Assembly (NCBI GenBank): GCA_029582155.1
Contig: CM055897.1
Span: 93,447,829-93,511,828, forward strand
DNA: 64,000 bases
Direction: 5' to 3'
Origin: Panopea generosa
Taxonomy: Eukaryota > Mollusca > Bivalvia > Adapedonta > Hiatellidae
A model generated the notes under the pieces. It was given only the letters and a program-made list of their open reading frames with translations. It made no database searches and was not told the origin of the DNA. Each line of letters starts with the position of its first letter. Positions within the stretch are counted from its first letter, which is position 1. This document shows, in pieces, positions 49,101 through 56,395 of the stretch. Made by a program: the position numbers and the translations under genes.

Positions 49101-49290
49101 TAAAATTATCACATTTTAAAATGTTTCTTTACCTGCTGAATTGTATTTGATGTGAACATGTTTGTGTATTTTTGTCTCTTCCAGATATGCCATGGTTGTT
49201 GAAGATGGGAAAGTAACAGCTTTAAATGTTGAAGAGGACAGTTCCAAGGCTTCTTGCACCACTGCCCCAGAGATTCTTGGTTCTTTGTAA
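22025..49290 (+). CDS. PRDX5: peroxiredoxin-5, complete, six exons
   Basis: Exons 22025-22117, 35019-35153, 39854-39985, 42974-43012, 44597-44652 and 49185-49290 join in frame to 186 residues. PRDX5 is an atypical 2-Cys thioredoxin-dependent peroxidase that reduces hydrogen peroxide, alkyl hydroperoxides and peroxynitrite in mitochondria, cytosol and peroxisomes. The peroxidatic Cys is C74 in PGAFTPTC, the resolving Cys is C176 in [11 protein letters not shown], and C99 ([10 protein letters not shown]) matches the third conserved Cys. Residues 1-26 form an Arg/Ser-rich, acid-free mitochondrial leader; Met27 starts MAPIKVGDA, the conserved start of the short form. The C-terminus is GSL rather than the SQL peroxisomal signal of the human protein. 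All introns are GT-AG, and most intron DNA is repeats. Confidence 0.96.
22118..22544 (+). other. start of PRDX5 intron 1
   Basis: The first 427 bases of a 12.9-kb intron. No exon seen; sequence related to the 78-bp array begins near 22520. Confidence 0.6.
22545..23020. repeat. 78-bp tandem array, PRDX5 intron 1
   Basis: About six units of 78 bp with TGTGTCAGCAGATCGGATAT and AAAAGCTGTCCATTCA, ending TTATTTAATCAGG. Divergence between units is low. A lone older copy lies upstream of exon 1 at 21610-21735. Confidence 0.93.
23046..23345. repeat. 60-bp tandem array, PRDX5 intron 1
   Basis: Five units of 60 bp containing GTAGTCATTCTTGGAACCGA and ATAACTGCTTTTGCCTGATG. The length is a multiple of three, so frames on the - strand stay open (a repeated [16 protein letters not shown] pattern). 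Not considered coding. Confidence 0.92.
23346..24146 (+). other. PRDX5 intron 1 segment
   Basis: No exon or recognised repeat, apart from a short duplicated phrase GTAGGTATTGTAGCATG around 23500-23540. Confidence 0.5.
24157..24443 (+). mobile_element. family-1 tRNA-derived SINE with 10-bp duplication
   Basis: The head GGATTAGCTCAGTCGATAGC carries the A box; the B box is degenerate (AAGTTTGCATCCCC). Its tail contains TGGCATAAAAATGACACTAA and ends CAATCTAA. CTCTTCTGAA is duplicated at 24147-24156 and 24444-24453. Confidence 0.92.
24454..24942 (+). other. PRDX5 intron 1 segment with TA tracts
   Basis: Contains ATATATATAT tracts near 24690 and 24765 and no recognised gene or element. Confidence 0.45.
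24956..25251 (+). mobile_element. family-1 tRNA-derived SINE with 13-bp duplication
   Basis: The head GGGCCCCGATTAGCTCAGTC holds an A box, followed by a B box GAGTTCGAATCTCC. The tail is TGGCATAAAAATGACGCTAA followed by ATTCAATCATTCAATCA. ATTAACTGGATCA is perfectly duplicated at 24943-24955 and 25252-25264. Confidence 0.94.
25265..26235 (+). other. PRDX5 intron 1 segment
   Basis: AT-rich; a phrase near 25440-25500 (AGGTCTGTACATTTATTTCT, ATCTCCATATATATAT) repeats 24715-24770, indicating a diverged duplication. No gene seen. Confidence 0.45.
26236..26312 (-). mobile_element. tRNA-like sequence, probable SINE head
   Basis: Read on the - strand it has an A box TGGTCCAGTGGTAGAGC and a B box TGGTTCGATCC at tRNA-like spacing. 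The acceptor stem does not pair convincingly, so a functional tRNA is unlikely. Confidence 0.55.
26313..26778 (+). other. PRDX5 intron 1 segment
   Basis: No exon or element recognised. Confidence 0.4.
26779..26904 (-). mobile_element. decayed family-1 SINE fragment
   Basis: On the - strand: the tRNA-like head is worn (GGTAAGCTCAGTCTG), followed by CACTGATTCAAGTGGGAAAT and GTATCAGTTGTTTGCGGAGA. The 3' tail is missing. Confidence 0.7.
26905..28332 (+). other. PRDX5 intron 1 segment
   Basis: About 1.4 kb of AT-rich intron with no recognised coding, RNA or repeat feature. Confidence 0.45.
28346..28631 (+). mobile_element. family-1 tRNA-derived SINE with 13-bp duplication
   Basis: The head GGGCCCGATTAGCTCAGTCT, body, and tail TGGCATAAAAATGACGCTAA followed by (CAAT)n are all present. 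TTGAACTGCTTTA is duplicated at 28333-28345 and 28632-28644. One of the two best-preserved members of the family in this window. Confidence 0.94.
28645..29240 (+). other. PRDX5 intron 1 segment
   Basis: No recognised feature. The phrase TTTAATTAAGGGTGTAA occurs at both 28315 and 28642, so the SINE at 28346 landed between two pre-existing direct copies. Confidence 0.45.
29241..29902. mobile_element. deleted DNA transposon with 25-bp inverted ends
   Basis: The left end CCGTATATTCCCTTATTAAC (plus GCCCC) is matched by the right end at 29878-29902 in reverse, with one mismatch over 25 bp. TA flanks both sides, consistent with a TA target, though a longer palindromic end is possible. The 662-bp element keeps a short zinc-finger frame but no transposase core, so it is a deletion derivative. 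Superfamily is not resolved. Confidence 0.85.
29658..29834 (+). pseudogene. BED-like zinc-finger remnant of transposase
   Basis: 58 codons reading [20 protein letters not shown], then [16 protein letters not shown] and YALSSHI before TAA. The W...C-x2-C...H spacing and the MG-x-x-AL-x-SH phrase resemble BED-type fingers at the N-terminus of hAT-like transposases and their domesticated relatives. The last zinc ligand and everything after it are missing. Confidence 0.65.
29905..30599 (+). other. PRDX5 intron 1 segment
   Basis: No exon or element recognised. CAGCAATATCA / CAGCAAAATGA phrases near 29975 and 30010 hint at a short local duplication. Confidence 0.4.
30600..30735 (+). mobile_element. 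family-2 SINE body fragment
   Basis: Contains TACTTGTGGAAGGACGGTGG and TTTTCCTCCACCAATAAAAC followed by AAATGCC, matching the body of the tRNA-Leu-like SINE at 18196-18427. The promoter head is absent or unrecognisable. Confidence 0.65.
30736..31240 (+). other. PRDX5 intron 1 segment, possible transposon end
   Basis: Around 31037 GGGGCAGATTCAGGATTTTA resembles a transposon terminus of the type GGGGCGGATCCAGGA, but no partner end was found. Confidence 0.35.
31241..32106. repeat. 48-bp array derived from tRNA-Leu-like SINE head (left part)
   Basis: About 18 units of 48 bp. Each unit contains GTCCTCCGTGGCCAAATGGT then CTGAGGCACTG and GATTCTAAAG, the same order as the 5' half of the family-2 SINE (GTCCTCTGTGGCCAAGTGGT then CTGAGGCGCC). 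The unit is 16 codons without stops, so several frames are open in both directions. Confidence 0.95.
32107..34102 (+). mobile_element. 5'-truncated non-LTR retrotransposon, copy B, inside the 48-bp array
   Basis: Near-identical to copy A and sharing its 3' end (TATTGTTTAAACT). It interrupts the array: the left array ends ...TTCTAAAGTT and the right array resumes CTAAAGTTGG, giving a 6- to 8-bp target duplication (AAAGTT to CTAAAGTT). It is truncated downstream of the copy A start, entering the ORF just before [12 protein letters not shown]. It lies in sense orientation in PRDX5 intron 1. Confidence 0.93.
32109..33643 (+). CDS. LINE reverse transcriptase, partial but uninterrupted (copy B)
   Basis: Open frame encoding [55 protein letters not shown], an intact catalytic [10 protein letters not shown], the LGLTFSNNG region, a thumb ([13 protein letters not shown]), and a C-terminal knuckle [16 protein letters not shown]. 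The endonuclease and N-terminal reverse transcriptase motifs are lost by truncation, so it should be inactive alone. The frame fuses with the stop-free array upstream, making an apparent 810-codon frame from 31211. That fusion is not a natural protein start. Clade: Jockey/CR1-like, not resolved further. Confidence 0.88.
34103..34776. repeat. 48-bp array derived from tRNA-Leu-like SINE head (right part)
   Basis: About 14 further units, including some with a 1-bp loss (GGAGGTCCTCC). The last unit continues directly into SINE body sequence. Confidence 0.95.
34777..34862 (+). mobile_element. family-2 SINE body joined to the last array unit
   Basis: CACCACTGAGGACATAGATC, a degenerate B-box region, then AATCCACCAATAAAACTGAA and TATGCC match the body of the SINE at 18196-18427. 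The array is therefore an expansion inside a SINE copy. Confidence 0.75.
35019..35153 (+). CDS. PRDX5: PRDX5 exon 2 with peroxidatic cysteine
   Basis: 45 codons: [20 protein letters not shown] ... [16 protein letters not shown]. Acceptor atttcag, donor AAT|gtaagt, phase 0 at both ends. The cysteine of PGAFTPTC is the peroxidatic residue. Confidence 0.97.
35154..35518 (+). other. start of PRDX5 intron 2
   Basis: Unique AT-rich intron sequence before the 29-bp array; no feature recognised. Confidence 0.6.
35519..39507. repeat. 29-bp tandem array filling PRDX5 intron 2
   Basis: About 137 units of 29 bp: GGTCCGCCCAGC, a variable triplet AAC/ACC/ATC, then AGTATGGTGTGTCT (or ...GTGACG). Variants are clustered: ACC units dominate 36260-37020, and ATC and AAC alternate over 37050-37850. 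A long segment near 38040-38300 recurs near 38900-39130 (offset about 816 bp). No stops in most frames, giving spurious frames up to 566 codons. GC-rich compared with the rest of the window. Confidence 0.97.
39508..39853 (+). other. end of PRDX5 intron 2
   Basis: Unique sequence between the array and exon 3; no other feature recognised. Confidence 0.6.
39854..39985 (+). CDS. PRDX5: PRDX5 exon 3
   Basis: 44 codons: [20 protein letters not shown] then [10 protein letters not shown] and MNATGK. Acceptor tatttcag, donor AAG|gtaaga, phase 0. VSVNDPFV is the family's conserved strand-helix junction. Confidence 0.96.
39986..42973 (+). other. PRDX5 intron 3
   Basis: Mostly unrecognised. The 40080-41640 part has higher coding-like complexity but no family match. 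It ends with AGGCCCTTCAGGCCTCTTTG at 41621-41640, a hairpin-like end reminiscent of the GGCCCATGGGCC families, so it may be a transposon. No exon seen. Confidence 0.45.
42974..43012 (+). CDS. PRDX5: PRDX5 exon 4 (39 bp micro-exon)
   Basis: 13 codons [13 protein letters not shown], acceptor taattgtag, donor AAG|gtttgt, phase 0. Matches VR-x-LAD-x-x-G at this position of the family; needed to keep the protein continuous. Confidence 0.92.
43013..43467 (+). other. PRDX5 intron 4, first part
   Basis: No recognised feature. Confidence 0.5.
43468..44010 (+). mobile_element. dispersed repeat with internal tandem segments (copy 2)
   Basis: Starts TTTTTAGCTCGCTGGGACGA and contains two copies of the ATCTATGCAACCACTCATTG segment seen at 11779-12480. 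The DNA from 44011 to 44596 completes intron 4 without further features. Confidence 0.75.
44597..44652 (+). CDS. PRDX5: PRDX5 exon 5
   Basis: Reads [18 protein letters not shown] and ends in phase 2, AG|gtatac; the split Arg codon is completed by the next exon. Acceptor ttttatag. LGN-x-RSKR is the conserved motif. Confidence 0.94.
44697..48905. repeat. 29-bp tandem array filling PRDX5 intron 5
   Basis: About 145 diverged units with consensus TTCTTGATTTAACAG followed by AACTTTATAATCTG. Longer and shorter variants (24-31 bp) are common, and a block with GGTTAAAGAGAGCTT and TTAATGATTTAATGG recurs near 47690, 47930, 48505 and 48695. It starts about 45 bases after the exon 5 donor and occupies about 93% of the intron. 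Each unit can pair GTTCT with AGAAC as a small hairpin and contains an acceptor-like TTTAACAG. Confidence 0.97.
49185..49290 (+). CDS. PRDX5: PRDX5 terminal exon with resolving cysteine
   Basis: Reads [20 protein letters not shown], then [14 protein letters not shown] and TAA. Acceptor tgtctcttccag. The Cys in SCTTAPEIL is the resolving residue. The end GSL is not a standard peroxisomal signal. Confidence 0.97.
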
Positions 49291-49800
49291 CACTTCAAAA
49301 TTGGAGAGTACTAGTAGTAACGGGAGACAATCTCACCTATTATCTTACAGCCAACACACTTGGAACTTTTGTTAATATCATTTGAATGATTTTTGTTCAG
49401 TTTTTAATAATCAATAGTTGTGTTATTTTGGTTTTAAGGGTTTTCTAATATTTTGGATTTACTAATGTTTTGTTCTGTATAAGATATTATTGAACTTTGA
49501 TTTTTTTAGAAGTTATAAAACAGTTTGATATAGAATATGTTAAATTGATTATATGTATTGAAAAGGGTGCTAGAATAGTACAGTTGTTTGGTGCTTAGAC
49601 ATGTCAGTCTGGTAACTTTAAACTGGGTTTGGAATATCAGTCAATGTTCTTGTATAAATATAGCTTACCAACAGAGCAGGATGGCCAACTACTTCACAGT
49701 GTCAGAAGTTTCAATGTGTCTGTGTAGTTTTATACAAGACTTAAATATTTCTAAACTGAATGTTGTACTAGTATGTTGAAATAAAGGCTCGAAAATATGT
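49291..49800 (+). other. PRDX5 3' untranslated region
   Basis: AATAAA at 49780-49785 is the first well-placed polyadenylation signal after the stop, giving a 3' UTR of roughly 510 bases. Further signals exist downstream (e.g. near 52290 and 52760), so longer forms are possible. Confidence 0.55.
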
Positions 49801-50526
49801 AATATTGATAATGTCAACATTGTCAAATATCATTCAAAAAAGGTGTAGCTAAAAATATACGCATAAGAAATACAAACTGCTACTGATCAGTAAAGGTGAT
49901 TTCTTATTATGAAGATGTCCTTATATAACATAGGCTTCTATTTCACCAACATTTTTCGAAGTTTTACTTAAATACATAAAAAATTGATTTGATTTTGACT
50001 GGTAACTTTGATATTCTTAGACCATTGTCAGTGAAACCAAATGACGTTTTTTCTGGAGACAGTCTAAAATCATGATTAATTGAATACTTTTTTTGATTGA
50101 AGTTGTAATAAGTATTTAAGTAATCATGTTGCTGAAATAAGAGCCAGGTTTGATTAATTTTTATTTTATCACATGAAATATTAGACAAACCTCACGTTCA
50201 CATATAATGTCATTCATATTTCTGGGTGAATATTTAGTTTATATAGCAAACTGGTAAATTTACAATTATTGTCACGATTATATATGAAGACTTGGAGGTG
50301 TCTCGGCAGAAATGAAACCATATCTGTATGATAAAGTCAATTCTTACCGAATATAATGAGATTTATTTTAACATGAGCTTATTTTGTGTTTATGCTCACA
50401 TCATGTGTATTAGCAAATTTGTTGGGGAAAAAATTGCATTTCTACAAATATTGCTTTGTAGCTTTTTATGCTTGATGATTCAACATTGCTATGATCTTTT
50501 AATTTTTATTAAATTTTTGTTTTGAA
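49801..50526. other. downstream of PRDX5
   Basis: AT-rich, no gene recognised. Confidence 0.45.
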
Positions 50527-50746
50527 TGGGATTTAACGGCATTTTGAACACATGACAGATTACATGGCATATCCAGTCTTAGTGGTGGAGGAACTTCAAT
50601 TAATCTGAGAACCACCGTCCTTGCGCTAATGGCAAACTTTCTCACAAAGAATTTTTGGAACTAGCTGGGATCAGACCCATGACCTCAGCAGTGAGAGGTA
50701 AATGGTCAATAGAGGACTGCCTCAGACCAGAAGGCCATGGAGGACA
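50527..50746 (-). mobile_element. tRNA-Leu-like SINE (family 2), reverse copy
   Basis: On the - strand it begins GTCCTCCATGGCCTTCTGGT and CTGAGGCAG, then a degenerate B box GGGTCTGATCCC, and the body with AAGGACGGTGGTT. It ends in GCCGTTAAATCCC at the left. Confidence 0.8.
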
Positions 50747-53489
50747 CTTGTTATTTTTAAAAATGATTGGAAAAAATGGGCAACCCTTAACCGTAGTAAT
50801 AATTTACAAGATAATTTAAATGGCGGTATATATTAGTACTATGGGTATGGAAATCCTGATTGGTTTACATACAATAAGTTTTTATTTATTGTATATTGTT
50901 GGTTTATACCAAAGGTTGTTGAAGACTTTAAGATGACATTTTGTTTTGTATCTTTAGATACATAACTAGCAATACCAATAGTCAAGTACTTTATATATTG
51001 TCTTCCTTATTTCATTAAACACCAATCAAGGATACGTACTCTAAAAACATTCTCAAATCAAAAGTCATATTGTTTCAGTCATTACGAACATTATCAAAAT
51101 GAAAAATCTGTCACTTCAGAAATTCAAGTGAAAAGAAAATATAAATCGGACAATTTAATATTTTACAGTATTAATTTCTAACTTTATTATTTAACAAATA
51201 AGGAAATAAAGCAGTGTTGCCTAGAACCATCAGTATATTGTAAAATAAGTATTTATTACTTGTATTTGATGAAACCATAGAGCTGTAATGTTTAATCTAC
51301 AATAGATAAAGTGCTTTAGTATACATGATTTACCGTGTGTATACTTTTACTGTTGTTATAAACAATAGTATTTCCCACATGTTACATTCCTCATGCACCA
51401 TTTTGTTACTGGCACAAAAAGTCTATAAATGGGAGATAACTCTTGTTTCTTTTATGAACTGTTTTTTATGCCATGGAAGAGTTTCTTGTATGATTTTTTC
51501 TCATATACCACAAGGTTGCGTGTCATACCTTTTAAATTGCCATATTATGAATAGTTAACCTTGATCATATAAAAATCATTGAAGTAAATGAAGCATATGT
51601 AATGTAGAGTAGACAAGTCATTTAGTTTATGTAATCTGGATCCTGCAAGTTAGGCAGACTGGAGTCTATATTGCAGCAGACTGGAGTCTATATTGCAGCA
51701 GACCACTTAATTATACTAATCATTGACCTGAATTTAAGTCCAGGTTTAAAATGTGAGTACATATTAATTTCACAGGTTTACACATTATTTGTGTACTGTA
51801 ATTTCCATATGCCATACTTTGTTATTGTCATGATTGGATTAACCTGTACATGATTATCTCGTATCAGATTGTATAAGGGGATAAATAATGTTAAATTCTC
51901 ATTCCTATTACTATAAGAGGGCAATGAATGCTAATTAATGTCTAATAAATGTATATGCAATCTGCTGGGTAACTTTTCACAAAAACTGGGATTTATATAA
52001 TAGCTGGGTTCAGATAGAATTCTATTTCAACAGAACTGAGGGTAGGGTATAAAATGTAGTCATAAAGTTATATTGTATAAGTACATTACCAGGTTAGTTG
52101 GATATTAATTGAAAACAGAATGAAGTTCCTGTGAAGATGCCTTGGAAGCTCCCAGTATCCTTGTTATAGTGTTGTAATCTGTCTTGTTAATATTGTTTTT
52201 TGACACAGTATTAGTAAATGCTTTTGCATGTTTTATTTTGTGTTTAAAAAGGAGGAACCATTTAACCAAAGCAGCAAGTATTGCACAATAAAAAATATCA
52301 ATAAAGATTGTGTAAAAATCAGATGTTGAATTAATCTCTCATATTCTTATTTATTAGAAGTTGAGTTTAATATTGCACAATCCATAGTTTAATTGTTATC
52401 AGTTAATTGTTTTATCTAAATTAAAGTTGTCAGTGATTGGAATAACCATCATATTAGTGTCCGACTTTGAAAGACTGATGCAATTTTTTTATTGTTTTTT
52501 AATTTTACCACAATGAAGTTGGGCTTGTCAGTACTCATTAAAAATGTAACAAACTGATATGAAGTTTAATCAGGTAAATTTTTTAGCGTTTTATCCCGTG
52601 TTTGTTTGCAGCTTCCTGTAATGCTTTTGTTGTATTTTAGTTTGTGCTTATACTAATTATTGACCGACAGTATTATCTCTCTGTGCTAACAAGTAGATTT
52701 GTCGCATGATGTGATTATCATCTAGTCATATCCTAATGTAGCCGCAGTTACAATGTCCAAATAAAGTTGTACAATGAAAAAATTGGTTGTTCTTCTTTAA
52801 TGAAATTACCATGTATTATATCAAGTCTTCCATAACCAAACCGGTTTATATGGTTGTCCATTTTTGTTTTCAGCTATGTGATGGTAATTTACCGAACCTT
52901 TTGTCCTCTATCTAAAAACTATTTGTTTGATTTAATCATTAGAAGTGTTGTTTTGAAAAAAAATTGTATTTATATTCTTACTGCAATCCTAATGTTTGCC
53001 GAAGTTAAATAAAAATGTGTGCATTTCAATATACAGACTGTATTGACAATTTGTGGTAAGATAGGTATAATCTGCAATGATTAAACATTACATTTTTATC
53101 TGAAATGGTTGGAAAATATAATGAAAATACAAAACTTGCATTTCAAACTTGTCCATCTTCGATTTGATTTTATCAAAATTTAAAATCAAAATATATACAC
53201 ACTGGTCATCAAAAGTTTCACTCTACAAGTTTGAGAGTTCAAAATAACTAAAAACTGCTAAATTGAATGTTTCATTTTGAAACTGAAAATAAAATTGCAG
53301 GGGAATATTTTGATTTCAACATTTTAATTTTTATGACAACCCAGGTAATATGTTCCATAGATAATTTGTTGATATGTAGAGACCTACCTCGACAATAAAA
53401 CCCCACATTTCATATAAAAATTATACATTATTTTGGGAATACAGAACGCCAAACTCCTTTTATATTGAAATGCGCTTGATTTGAGAAGT
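50747..53489. other. intergenic, no gene seen
   Basis: 2.7 kb of AT-rich DNA. A 24-bp direct duplication at about 51658-51705 (GACTGGAGTCTATATTGCAG) is the only structure noted. Several AATAAA motifs near 52290-52770 could end a long transcript. Confidence 0.5.
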
Positions 53490-53903
53490 TTAAACCCGTG
53501 TGGTTCCAGTTAAGAATAGAATCACTGCCGATCTCTGCATAGGGGTAGGAATCCTCCGAATGGGTGTCGTGTTCATTTTATCATTTTTTGTCATGTTCAT
53601 TTTCGCGGTTAGATTATCAACCCCTGTGTGGTTTCAGGGAGCCATATGAGTGATGGCAAGAATAGGACCACTGTGGCGACAATTTGAGTAATACGACAGA
53701 ATTTGCTGAAACTCTGCAGTTCTGCCGGTATCAAGGTTCTAGGTTCATTCTGCATATTCATTTGTTGGTGTATTTTCTTTAAATATGTATGTTAATTTAT
53801 TGTTTTTGTACATGTAGAGTGAACCAGGAATCTTCCTTCCTGTTGACGTCGAATAACCTATAATGTGTACACCGTAAAACCCTATTCATTCATTCATTGA
53901 GAA
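53490..53903 (+). mobile_element. dispersed SINE-like element with ATTC tail (family 3), forward copy
   Basis: It starts CGTGTGGTTCCAGTTAAGAA and ends ACCGTAAAACCCTATTCATT followed by CATTCATT. Inverted relative of 18447-18867 over about 400 bp, including ATCCTCCGAATGGGTGTC and TCAAGGTTCTAGGTTCATTC. Confidence 0.75.
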
Positions 53904-54160
53904 GTTTAATAACTTTTAAGACATTTATTGTTCGACTCCAACCAGTAATTACAAAAACAAAAAAAGTTTTAATTCCAGGTTTTATGAGGTGCTGACAAAT
54001 ACTCATATCGGAAATGTGCAGCTTAAAAGTGTTCAGACTTCAGATGTTCCGCATATTTATTTGTCATACTTGTCTTCCCTTTTTCATACAAGTTTATTTT
54101 TGATTGAATTTTAATCAAACTTGATTTCATTGTATGTAAATGTAATACATTGAACAATTT

Positions 54161-54508
54161 AAACAAGAGTTGTCAGAAGACAACAAAGTTTGCCCCATGG
54201 TGTCTAGTCCAAAAAGGGCCATAACTGTGCCAAAATGCAATCCAGAGTTATAGTTCTTGTCTGTGTGTGTTTCCATTGATGATGGTGAATACACCTGCGA
54301 AGTTTCATTCACATCCAATGAGTGGTTGCATAGATATCTTAAACTTAAACGCAAAAGTTTAACCTGGGTGTCTTCAGACGAAAGATGAAATGCCACAGAT
54401 ACCATTTAATATTTATCAGTAACTTGAGCAGGAAAAGTTATTTTTGCATAGAATATGTTTGCTATCTATTCAACAGATTATAACAGGCTCTCATGGGTCT
54501 CTTGTTTA
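54161..54508 (-). mobile_element. dispersed repeat (copy 3) with short inverted ends
   Basis: Reverse copy of the family at 11779-12480 (GAGTGGTTGCATAGATATCT, TTCCATTGATGATGGTG). The outer ends AAACAAGAG and CTCTTGTTT form a 9-bp inverted repeat, hinting at a small DNA element. 53904-54160 to its left is plain. Confidence 0.65.
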
Positions 54509-54677
54509 AGCTATCAAGTGAAATCTTCATGCTGGAATACCAGAACTGAATGTTCTGATCAGTATAAACATACCTACTTCCTGGGTCAGTTGACAGTTGA
54601 ATATTAAAGTGGCATATTCAGTTACTAAAGATATTTTTATAAAGAAATAAACAAGTTTTTTGCATATGAACAAGTTG

Positions 54678-55270
54678 TTTTTAGCTCACCTGAGCCAAAG
54701 GCTCACAGGCGAGCTTTTGTGATTGCCTGGTGTCCATCGTCTGTCGTACGTCGTTAACTTTTAGCTTCTAACAACTTCTCCTCTGAAACCACTGGGCCAA
54801 TTTTAATATAACTTCACAGAAATGTTCCTTGGGTGATCCTCTACCAAGTTTGTTCAAACCGTAGTGATTTGTCAAAAAACTTTACGGCTATGGGGTGGGT
54901 TTAGTTTACTATATAAGCTTTAGTAGAAACTTAAAAAATCTTCCCGTCATAAACCATCAGATCTTTTTTAAACATTTTACAGAAATGTTCCTTGGGTGAC
55001 CCTATACTAAGTTTGTTCAAGTTGTGATATGTTAAAAAACATGACCGCCACAGTGAGGTGCTAGTTTACTATATAGGCAGCTATAGTAAAAAATTCAAAA
55101 GCCTTGTCAGAATCTACTGACCTGATTTCGATGTGATTTCACTGACATTTACCATGGGTGAACCTCTACCAAGTTTGTTCCAGCCATTGCGGTTCGTAGA
55201 AAAACATTGTCGCCAGGAGGGGAGGCTGGTTTTCTTTATATGGATATATAGTGAAAACTTTCTTTTGACA
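54678..55270 (+). mobile_element. dispersed repeat starting TTTTTAGCTCACCTGAGC
   Basis: It starts TTTTTAGCTCACCTGAGCCA and contains three diverged internal segments around AGAAATGTTCCTTGGGTGA and CTACCAAGTTTGTTCAA at about 180-bp spacing. A reverse relative of the start lies at 63030-63272. 55271-56227 shows no recognised feature. Confidence 0.65.
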
Positions 55271-56227
55271 TCTGATATCCAGATATTCGTACAATGATAC
55301 TATTGTTATCGCACAACTCTTCTATGCATCTGTTACATTTTCAAAACAAATCAAAATTCTAACTACTCTCCCATCTCGTTTTTCTGGAATTTTTAGTGTA
55401 CATGTATTATATAATCTACGTAATTTGGGTGACTCAAGGTCAGTCGGGTGAGTATTGGGCTATCTTGGCCGTCTTCTTTAAATATATATTGATGAGTAAT
55501 TATAATAATATTATGCTGCTCTGCTGATGGAATTATTATTGTAAAATTTCCAATGGCATTCGTGTTGATCGATGATTCTAGGAAATTTCAGGTTTGGTCC
55601 AATTCAAATTACAACGCTAATAGTGAGTGTAAATACAGGTTTTTGACACATAATCATGGTATTGCGCACCAGATATGACCCAGATAGTTTATGCAAAATG
55701 TTATTACAATTATAGCAATTTGGATCATCTCTAGGGTAGAAAATTTAAAATCCAGAAATATACATTTAAGCAAACCGCTTCCCTTACGATCATCAGAACG
55801 GTAAATTGTAGAAAAGGATGAAAAAATCATGAAGATGAAAATATATATATTCTGACAATGTACCAATATAAATAGGTTACTGTGAATTGAAACTGTTTTT
55901 CTATAAAAAGTATCTTCTGAGAAGGAAACTATTGTGATTCATATCTATTCATACCTTACTTCTGCCAATGTATGCCCAAGAGAAACAAAAGATTATAATT
56001 GTTTTTATAACTTTGTTTAAACAATATCAAGTCTGACAAACATCTGGAAATAATTGAACAATGAACGCAGATATATGTAATAACTGGATATTTTAAGTTA
56101 ACAAAATTGTTATAAATTGCAAAAGCCATAACCATAAAATTACTTACATGGATTTTTTCAATTGATGTTTATTTGTTTATGATTTAATTAAAACCATTTC
56201 ATTGGTATACAGTTGAGACTACAACGA

Positions 56228-56395
56228 CACAGGGTCATCTGTGGCCAAATGGTTAATGATGCTGCCTAACAACTACTTGCCTCCCGTGGTTACAAGCCTC
56301 ATTCAGTCTGACAACTTTGTAAGAGAATTTGCCAGTATCTTGCAGAATGACAGTGCTTCTACTAAGGTTTATTTTGGTATCATGTATAAACTGTT
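56228..56395 (+). mobile_element. decayed tRNA-Leu-like SINE (family 2)
   Basis: GTCATCTGTGGCCAAATGGT, then a degenerate B box GTGGTTACAAGCC, and the body CAGTATCTTGCAGAATGACA. Confidence 0.65.
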
